From positions 94,967 to 107,268 of the forward strand of contig MU631423.1 in assembly GCA_026770615.1 (NCBI GenBank): DNA of 12,302 nucleotides, given 5' to 3'. Source of the DNA: Pavlovales sp. CCMP2436. Lineage: Eukaryota > Haptophyta > Pavlovophyceae > Pavlovales. Under the pieces are notes generated by a model. The model was not told the DNA's origin. It saw only the letters and a list, made by a program, of their open reading frames with translations, and searched no databases. Each line of letters starts with the position of its first letter. Position 1 is the first letter of the stretch. Shown one piece after another: positions 7,212 through 12,302 of this stretch. A program made the translations under genes and the position numbers.

Positions 7212-8675
7212 ATGGCGGCCAACGACATCCAGGCGCTGGTGGCGCGCCTGCGGGGGCCAGACACCGACGACCAGGCGAGTGCAATATTCGCGCTGGCACG
7301 GCTGGCCTGTGATGACGCGAGCCTCTGCGCACCCACCGTCGCCGCGGGCGCGCTGCCGCTGCTTGCTGAGGTGCTGCGCGTTGGCACCGATAACGTCAAG
7401 GCGAACGCAGCGGGTGCGATTGTTATACTCGCCAAAGAGGCGGCCACGTGCGCACCCATCGTCGCCGCGGGCGCGCTGCCGCCGCTTATGGAGATGTTGC
7501 GAACTGGCACCGAGACAGGCAAGGCTTTCGCAGCTTACGCGATCGGAGAGCTGTCCAAGGATGTGGCCGCCCGCGCGCTCATCGTCGCCGCGGGCGCGCT
7601 GACGCCGCTCGTGGAGGTGCTGCGCGCTGGCACCGAAGATGACAAGGCGAACGCAGTTTATACGATTGGAGAGCTGGTCAAGGATGTGCCCACCCGCGCG
7701 CTCATATTGGGCGCAGGCGCGCTGCCGCTGCTCGTGGAGCTGCTACACTCTGGCATCGAGAAGGGCAAGGCAAACGCAGCGGCTGCGATTGGAGAGCTAG
7801 CCAAGGATGCGCCCACCCGCGCGCTCGCCGTGGCCGCGGGTGCGCTGCCGCTGCTCGTGGAGCTAATGCGCGCTGGCCCCGAGGATAGTAAGGCGGGCGT
7901 AGCGTCTCTACTGGTAGAGCTGGTCGTGGAGATGCAGCACGAGAACAGCGCCCTACGAACAGAGCGCGATGTGCTCGCTGAGGGCTTCGAGTCGCTCGCG
8001 TCGCTCGTTGGCCCGGTCGCAAAGGGGCACGACGTGGTCTTCCGCTTGCCTGGCGGCGAGCGGATTGGCGGCAGCCGGCTGCTGCTCGCGCACGTGTTGC
8101 CCTACTGCGAGAGGCTTCTCCTTGGCGGCATGGTGGAGGGCACGAGCGACGTCGAGCCCAACCCGGACTTCTCGCCTGCCGCGCACATCGCGCTGCTCGG
8201 CCAGCTGCAAGCGCTGGGTCACGCCGTGCTTCCGGCCTCCCTCGACGTGCGGCTCGAGCTGCTCTGCCTCGCGGCCAAGGTGCGCGGCGCGCCCAGCGGC
8301 GAGGGGCGCAGCGGCGCAGACGCGGCTGTGCGCGTGTTCGAACGGTGCGAACGCGCGCTTCGCGACTCGCTCTGCGCGGGCAACTGCCTCGCCGTGCTGC
8401 TGCGGCTCAAGCCGTACGCCGCCGAGGTGCCGGGGCTCGTCGATGCGGCGCACACGTTGGTGGTCAGGCACGTGGCTGCGGTGCTCAAGCAGCCGGAGTG
8501 GCTTGAGTTTGCAAAACAGTACACCGAGTCCGCCATTGGCATTATGCAGGACGTCGCGCTCAGGCAGGCCAGCGTCGTCGCGGAGCAGGCCAGCGTCAAC
8601 GCGGATCAAGCCCGTGTCATCGCACAGCTCGGATGTGGCTTTGGGGCGACGCGCAAATGGCCGCGTGCAGCGTGA
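7212..8675 (+). CDS. Armadillo-repeat plus BTB/POZ protein (487 aa)
   Basis: Residues 1-245 are Armadillo-type helical repeats: the motif VAAGALPLL or a variant recurs at residues 43, 84, 125, 166 and 207, exactly every 41 residues and 123 bp. A short helix, EMQHENSALRTERDVLAE, follows. Residues 272-433 look like a BTB/POZ domain: GHDVVFRLPGGERI (the DV.F...G start), LLLAHVLPYCERLLLGGM, LDVRLELLCLAAK, and a BACK-like end AHTLVVRHVAAVLKQPEWLEF. The tail has heptads ASVVAEQ, ASVNADQ and ARVIAQL, a possible coiled coil. Known relatives by layout are plant ARIA and ABAP1 (N-terminal ARM, C-terminal BTB). BTB proteins often dimerise and recruit cullin-3 ubiquitin ligase, with the repeats binding the substrate; that role is inferred here. 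Strong start context GCAATGG. Intronless and GC-rich. ARM call firm; BTB call good but unverified. Confidence 0.88.
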   Translation: MAANDIQALVARLRGPDTDDQASAIFALARLACDDASLCAPTVAAGALPLLAEVLRVGTDNVKANAAGAIVILAKEAATCAPIVAAGALPPLMEMLRTGTETGKAFAAYAIGELSKDVAARALIVAAGALTPLVEVLRAGTEDDKANAVYTIGELVKDVPTRALILGAGALPLLVELLHSGIEKGKANAAAAIGELAKDAPTRALAVAAGALPLLVELMRAGPEDSKAGVASLLVELVVEMQHENSALRTERDVLAEGFESLASLVGPVAKGHDVVFRLPGGERIGGSRLLLAHVLPYCERLLLGGMVEGTSDVEPNPDFSPAAHIALLGQLQALGHAVLPASLDVRLELLCLAAKVRGAPSGEGRSGADAAVRVFERCERALRDSLCAGNCLAVLLRLKPYAAEVPGLVDAAHTLVVRHVAAVLKQPEWLEFAKQYTESAIGIMQDVALRQASVVAEQASVNADQARVIAQLGCGFGATRKWPRAA

Positions 8676-9212
8676 GCCACAGACACGCCATGCAGTCGAA
8701 AGTCGAAAGTCGGCCCGGTCGCACTCTGTCTCTGAATAAGTGATGATTCCCAGTTGAATCGAGTCACGCGTCTCGGTCCCACTTGCCTACACCGCGCATG
8801 AAGTGAATACAGACCCCATTATCCCAATATACCCATCGCCCGCTAAGCTTCCTAAGGTGCTAAAGTTGGTAAGTATCTTTATATATAGATATCGCGCCGA
8901 TCCAATTTCGTTTATGTCATTACTTGTATTAATAATGAAAAGGGGTTCTGGCTGGCGGTGTTTCAAGTTCAAGTCAAGCTGTTTAAAAGTAGCAGTGATA
9001 TTATATTATGATTAATATATGGCGCACGTACGCATGCACCGGGGGGGAGGGGGTAAGGGGGAGGGGGTTGGTGTTCCGATGCCGATACGCCTAGATAAAA
9101 TGTCGGCGCTTCTCCGGGAGCACCCGCGGCCGCACCCAGACTCGAGGCAAATAACATTAACTTGCTCCACATATGCGCGGCGCGTGACTTGACTAGTCGA
9201 CTTTGAATCACG
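8676..9212. other. Gene-free stretch with G-quadruplex candidate
   Basis: 3' flank of the Armadillo-BTB gene. It includes GTCGAAA direct repeats just after the stop, AT-rich sequence around 8870-9020, and a G-run block at 9041-9067 (four runs of five to seven G) suited to a G-quadruplex. No gene seen. Confidence 0.55.
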
Positions 9213-9222
9213 ACGGTGTCCA

Positions 9223-9340
9223 GGCGGGACGACTGCTGTCCGTCAAGCTACTGCTATCCGGGCAGGACGATTGTCTGTCAAGACCGCCCTTTCCGGGCAG
9301 GACGACTGTCTATCAAGAACCACCCCCCCCGGGTAGGACC
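9223..9340. repeat. Minisatellite, unit about 36 bp
   Basis: GGGCAGGACGA(C/T)TGTCT-like units start at 9223, 9260, 9295 and 9331 (spacing 37, 35, 36), each but the last continuing into TCAAG. The fourth unit keeps only GGGTAGGAC. Unit sequence diverges by several bases, so the array is old. Confidence 0.75.
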
Positions 9341-9431
9341 TCCCCGGAGGGCATAGGGGGCCCTCCCAGGGCGGGGCATATTTTGCGACAGCACGAAAAA
9401 ATCGGCTCACTTATTTTCGATGGCGTTACAG

Positions 9432-9461
9432 TATATTTAAATTGGGCGCTCACTTTTGACT
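9432..9461 (+). repeat. Dispersed 30-bp motif, copy 1
   Basis: It reads TATATTTAAATTGGGCGCTC and then ACTTTTGACT. Related 30-bp segments lie at 10430-10459 and 11030-11059 in the same orientation; the shared core is TTGAAATTGCGYGCTCAYTT followed by TKGACT or TAGACT. Function unknown. Confidence 0.6.
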
Positions 9462-9601
9462 GCACGCCATAGATAATGCCGAACCGCGTGTTGGAGGGGA
9501 GATTATTATTTCGTCATTTCTAAGCTTTATCATTGCTGCACTTAATAGAAAAACTCACAATCACCCCTCAAACGCGATGTGATTCCGAACCGAGCTGAAT
9601 T

Positions 9602-9675
9602 TTATTGTAGTCAGTGAGTGAAAAACACCTGTTGAACCATGCTGAGCCGCTATCTATATATATATTATTGTAGTC
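9602..9675 (+). mobile_element. Repeat copy A, short insertion flanked by 11-bp direct repeats
   Basis: The word TTATTGTAGTC occurs exactly at 9602-9612 and 9665-9675. Between them lie 52 bp containing AGTGAGTG, CACCTGTTGAACCATGCTGA and a TA-rich tail. This looks like a strongly 5'-truncated retroposon copy with its target-site duplication. Copies B (9792) and C (12064) extend further upstream (CTGAC-TCGACCAAG), as expected if A is the truncated one. Confidence 0.6.
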
Positions 9676-9716
9676 TTATAATCACATCTAATTAGCAAGA
9701 AAATTTGTACGAAAGC

Positions 9717-9904
9717 CATACACCCCAAAGTTGCCCGAAAGCCCTACAAGTCGTTTAGGTTAAGTTGGCGTATAGCCATTGGGATTACTGTCTGACATCG
9801 ACCAAGTCAGTGAGTGAACAACACCTGTTGAACAATGCTGAGCCGCTATATACATATATATTACGTATACACCCCAAATTTGCCCGTAAGCCCTAAACCT
9901 CGAT
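9717..9904 (+). repeat. 37-bp direct repeats bracketing repeat copy B
   Basis: Segments at 9717-9753 and 9868-9904 (YATACACCCCAAA, TGCCCG, AAGCCCTA, TCG) match at 31 of 37 positions. Copy B lies between them. Either the target was duplicated with the insertion or a larger unit was tandemly duplicated; copy A lies upstream of the first segment, which favours tandem duplication of A plus segment. Confidence 0.55.
9792..9861 (+). mobile_element. Repeat copy B, (TA)n-tailed
   Basis: CTGACATCGACCAAGTCAG, GTGAACAACACCTGTTGAAC and GCTGAGCCGCTA are followed by a TA-rich tail. About 50 of 54 core bases agree with copy C at 12064. The 3' simple-repeat tail after a constant GCTGAGCCGCTA is typical of non-LTR retrotransposon or SINE ends. 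Confidence 0.6.
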
Positions 9905-10983
9905 CACAGCCCCAAAAAGGACGGGCAGTGGGCGCAGCTTACGCACGCCGCCAACCCGCAATCCGCAATCCGCCAATCCCGGCCGTCTCGCCCTCCGCCC
10001 CCGACCGTGCGAGCCTCGCGCCAGTGTTTTGACCCTCGCTCACACCGACCTCGCCTCGTGGGTCGCGGGGGCGCACATCCACGGAGCAGGGCAAGTGGGG
10101 GCGCAGGCACGTCCTCACTCGACCCGCGGCACGTTGCAGCCAGCCGCCACCCGAACCCTTACCTCTTCCTCACAGCCCCCATCCCTGCAGTCTCTACCAT
10201 CGATACCAATTTTGGCGCAAAGTGAGATATCGGCGCCGATTTTGCCGCCTTTTTTGGGATCATGTTTCGCGTTTCATGTGTTTGCGCAGCCCCTCGCTCT
10301 CTTCGTCCTGCACTCACTCGACCCGTGCAGTCGACAGAACAGCCGTAGTCTGGCCACATGCTTACCGACCTATCCGTAACCGAAAAGCTCCCTAAGATTT
10401 CCAGGCCCCAGTACGACCCCCCCAGACCCGTTTTTGAAATTGCGCGCTCATTTTTGACTAGAGCGCCCGATCAAGTTTTGTTTTGTTTGTATGAACTAGT
10501 TTATTTTGTGTGTATCAGCGGCCGCGGCGGGCGCGGCCGCCGCCGCCGCCGTGAATTGAAGGGGTGCCAAGGCGAACGCAGCACCACCGCCAAAGCAACC
10601 GACGCCGGACGCTCTTCCCGGATCCCGGACCATCCAGTGCTGGCATCTGACAGCCCTCGACCCGATAACCTTCCATATCGCAACTGGCATCTGCGTGCGT
10701 GCTTCGGCAATGCAATGGGCTTCCCGATGACTTACACTGTCATTTGGCGCAATGTGGACTGCGTCGCTGCGCGGAGCGAGACACTGCAGTGGATGAGTGG
10801 AACCTATCTTCGACCAAACCCGAAACGAAATCGCCTGCTTCAGAGCTCTATCGGCGCTTTGGTATCACCGCAAGGTGACGCCGAAACTCAACACAGTGAC
10901 GCTCAGACGCTGAAACTCGGGGCCACATGGACGCAGAAACTGCGCCCCAGACGGTAGAAGTGGCATCATAACATAACATAACA
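9905..10983. other. Stretch without a convincing gene
   Basis: A 199-codon open frame exists at 10358-10957, but it runs through dispersed motif copy 2 and low-complexity Gly/Arg codons, and looks fortuitous. Three ACGCNGAAACT words lie at about 10878, 10908 and 10932, and a short (ATAAC)n run at 10968-10983 abuts the foldback element. E2F-like words (TTTTGGCGC, TTTCGCG) occur near 10208-10275 without a gene to attach them to. Confidence 0.45.
10430..10459 (+). repeat. Dispersed 30-bp motif, copy 2
   Basis: It reads GTTTTTGAAATTGCGCGCTC and then ATTTTTGACT, the closest to the consensus of the three copies. About 1 kb from copy 1 and 0.6 kb from copy 3. Confidence 0.6.
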
Positions 10984-11234
10984 AGCTGGGTACCAGAGAA
11001 TTTTTTTGTTTCTTAGGTTCACCAGGATTATATTTGAAATTGCGTGCTCACTTTAGACTGTTAATTAGTGTCTTGTCCCGATAGTTCTCCCAGGCTAGCT
11101 AGCCCGGGTCCTTGTGGCTGGCCCTGTCCCGTGGCGGCGCGCCCGTCTTGTAGCTTCGTTGCCAGGCCCACCAAATCCTACACTGCCAAATCCTGGTGAA
11201 CCTATGAAAACTTCGTTTTCTCTGGTACCCAGCT
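10984..11234. mobile_element. Foldback or MITE-like element with 46-bp inverted arms
   Basis: The left arm, 10984-11029, and right arm, 11189-11234, are inverted copies of equal length. The outer 17 bp (AGCTGGGTACCAGAGAA) and inner 15 bp (AGGTTCACCAGGATT) match perfectly; the 14 bp between them do not. The 159-bp centre carries dispersed motif copy 3. No clear target-site duplication is visible and there is no transposase, so a non-autonomous element is likely. An inverted duplication left by rearrangement is the alternative. Confidence 0.7.
11030..11059 (+). repeat. Dispersed 30-bp motif, copy 3
   Basis: It reads ATATTTGAAATTGCGTGCTC and then ACTTTAGACT. It starts immediately after the left arm of the foldback element and lies inside its loop. 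Confidence 0.6.
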
Positions 11235-12021
11235 CGCACCCGGAAATTGGCCCTTCCACACTACCAACCCAGCCACTGCAGAGCAACAACTTGGCAAGCA
11301 CCCACGATGTCGGCGCGTTCGCAGCCGTCCTCAGCTGCCGCCATCAACAATACACAGACACTCAACAAAAACAAAAGAAAGCCAGACGGGCTGCCTAGGG
11401 GCGGAATTCCAACCCTCCAAACGACCTCGCACAAAAAAGTGTACAGGTATACCCAACCCCCCAACAGGAAATGGAGCCGGAAGCAGAACACTAATCAACA
11501 ACACTCCAACAGAAGATAGAGACGGAAGCAACACACTAACCATCGAGAGCCCCTCGAAACGCCCACGCGTTCAAAAGGGCTGCCATGGGAAACCCAAGCC
11601 AACCATCAAATGGACATCAGCGAGAGCATGGGAAATCGAAAAACTCTATGCTACCGTAAGCCTCATGGACATGAACGTTGTGGGTAAAGGGAACTGTTTC
11701 CTCTACGCAGCCATGGGAATCGACGGCAGCAGTGCAAGTCACAAACAAGCAGCAGCGAACCTCCGCAAACGAGCCATAGCTCACGCCCGGGCGCTACCCG
11801 AAACCGTTTAGAACCACTTGGACCTCAGGCGGCCCGACGAAGACCCAACAGATCCCTGTGGCAACAGCACCGCTCCCATGTGGTCGATGGCATACCAGGC
11901 AAAGGAAGACGGTTGGATACACAACAACATGTTCTATATATGCGGCCGCCACGGCAGGGCTGAGACGGCCGAGGCGGGGCGTGGGGGGCCGGGGCGCACA
12001 CACTCACACCCTTTGGTGTGA
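11200..12021 (+). pseudogene. Broken OTU-like cysteine protease frame, probably mobile-element derived
   Basis: One frame is open from 11200 to an in-frame TAG at 11809-11811, about 203 codons, and resumes in the same frame to 12021. The first part is Pro/Thr/Arg/Lys-rich with a basic SPSKRPR patch. Then comes VVGKGNCFLYAAMGID, like the OTU catalytic block usually written GDGNCLF.A, with the nucleophile candidate Cys at 11695-11697. The canonical Asp is Lys here. After the stop, KEDGWIHNNMFYICGR resembles the later OTU segment around the conserved Trp, and then homology ends in GC-rich filler. A start ATG at 11307 exists only in another frame, suggesting a frameshift near 11480-11520 as well. 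OTU domains are often carried by retroelements, and a (TA)n-tailed repeat follows at 12064. The catalytic His region is not seen. Inactive as it stands. Confidence 0.55.
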
Positions 12022-12024
12022 GTG
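12001..12024. other. Perfect hairpin, 10-bp stem
   Basis: CACTCACACC (12001-12010) pairs exactly with GGTGTGAGTG (12015-12024) around CTTT. It lies just beyond the OTU-like homology and overlaps the final codons of that frame. A second small palindrome, GGTCGA-TCGT-TCGACC, follows at 12043-12058. Confidence 0.65.
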
Positions 12025-12063
12025 CTGGTGCATGAGGGTTTGGGTCGATCGTTCGACCTCAGC

Positions 12064-12140
12064 CTGACGTCGACCAAGCCAGTGACTGAACAACACCTGT
12101 TGAACCATGCTGAGCCGCTAATATATATATTTATTTATTT
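12064..12140 (+). mobile_element. Repeat copy C, (TA)n-tailed
   Basis: CTGACGTCGACCAAGCCAG, CACCTGTTGAACCATGCTGA and GCCGCTA are followed by TA and then TTTA repeats. Same family as copies A and B. It lies about 40 bp after the OTU-like remnant and could be the 3' end of the same element. Confidence 0.6.
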
Positions 12141-12151
12141 ATGATAGGGAT

Positions 12152-12298
12152 TCAAGCTGGCGTCTGACTGTTTTGAATGTTTTGCTGGTCTGAGCGCTTC
12201 GTCGCCCATTGCCTGCTGCGTGCCTTAGTCGGCTGCGCTGGCTTGGGCGCCACCGCGCGTGCCGATTGATCTCCGGTAGTGTGCCCGGGCAAGGGCGT
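12152..12298 (-). CDS. Possible C-terminal exon of a basic protein (partial)
   Basis: One minus-strand frame is open for 48 codons to a TGA at 12154-12152. It reads VAPKPAQPTKARSRQWATKR and ends NIQNSQTPA. The upstream edge is an in-frame stop at the end of the window, so an acceptor such as CCGGAG before ATCAATCGG would be required. Basic composition and GC-rich codons are the only support. It could equally be non-coding. Confidence 0.22.
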   Translation of the reverse strand, partial: TPLPGHTTGDQSARAVAPKPAQPTKARSRQWATKRSDQQNIQNSQTPA

Positions 12299-12302
12299 TT
12301 AG

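Noticed and set aside
7953..8609. 218-codon minus-strand frame opposite the BTB region
   Set aside because: Antisense shadow caused by the high third-position GC of the real gene; no recognisable motif.
7969..8739. 256-codon plus-strand frame overlapping the Armadillo-BTB gene
   Set aside because: Ser/Arg/Ala-rich shadow of the GC-rich coding strand; the in-phase ARM and BTB motifs are in the other frame.
10358..10957. 199-codon plus-strand frame
   Set aside because: It runs through dispersed motif copy 2 and a GGC/CGC low-complexity patch and has no recognisable domain. Transcript evidence would be needed to revive it.

Overview
This is a piece of a eukaryotic nuclear genome. At least four consecutive minus-strand exons have GT-AG boundaries, polypyrimidine tracts before their acceptors and matching reading frames. 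Protein architectures are eukaryotic (Armadillo-BTB, tandem C2H2 fingers, an OTU-like protease fragment). Gene-free DNA is full of microsatellites and repeat debris. Coding DNA is strongly GC-rich and non-coding DNA is much more AT-rich. This fits a unicellular alga or similar protist, but nothing here fixes the lineage. No rRNA, tRNA or CRISPR array was seen.

Layout. 1-1700: AT- and CAGTC-rich repeats around three candidate minus-strand exons (431-354, 1054-992, 1484-1425); three of the exon edges here recur as nearby partial copies. 1755-3632 (minus): a five-exon gene, all introns phase 0, encoding an unrecognised protein of about 256 residues. It stands head to head with a short C2H2 zinc-finger gene (3714-4166, plus), with only 81 bp between start codons. 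4167-5220: no gene, but a 16-bp-stem hairpin. 5221-5385: a decayed copy of the 3' end of the gene at 6309-7080. 5998-6130: a GC-rich hairpin island. 6309-7080 (minus): a gene with a conserved-looking N-terminal part and a highly acidic Ser/Asp/Glu C-terminal part whose splicing I could not resolve. 7212-8675 (plus): an intronless 487-residue Armadillo-repeat plus BTB/POZ protein, again head to head with its neighbour (131 bp gap).

8676-12302 is mostly repeat territory. It holds a 36-bp minisatellite; three copies of a motif around TTGAAATTGCGYGCTCAYTT; three copies of a (TA)n-tailed repeat, one flanked by a perfect 11-bp direct repeat like a target-site duplication; a 251-bp foldback element with 46-bp inverted arms; and, starting just downstream, a broken OTU-like reading frame that looks mobile-element derived.

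Functionally, the two divergent pairs could share bidirectional promoters. The Armadillo-BTB protein has the layout of a cullin-3 substrate adaptor. The finger protein looks like a small nucleic-acid-binding protein that has lost its fourth finger. No complete new system is evident. The most unusual signals are the repeated partial copies of exon edges beside minus-strand exons, the foldback element and the (TA)n-tailed repeat family.
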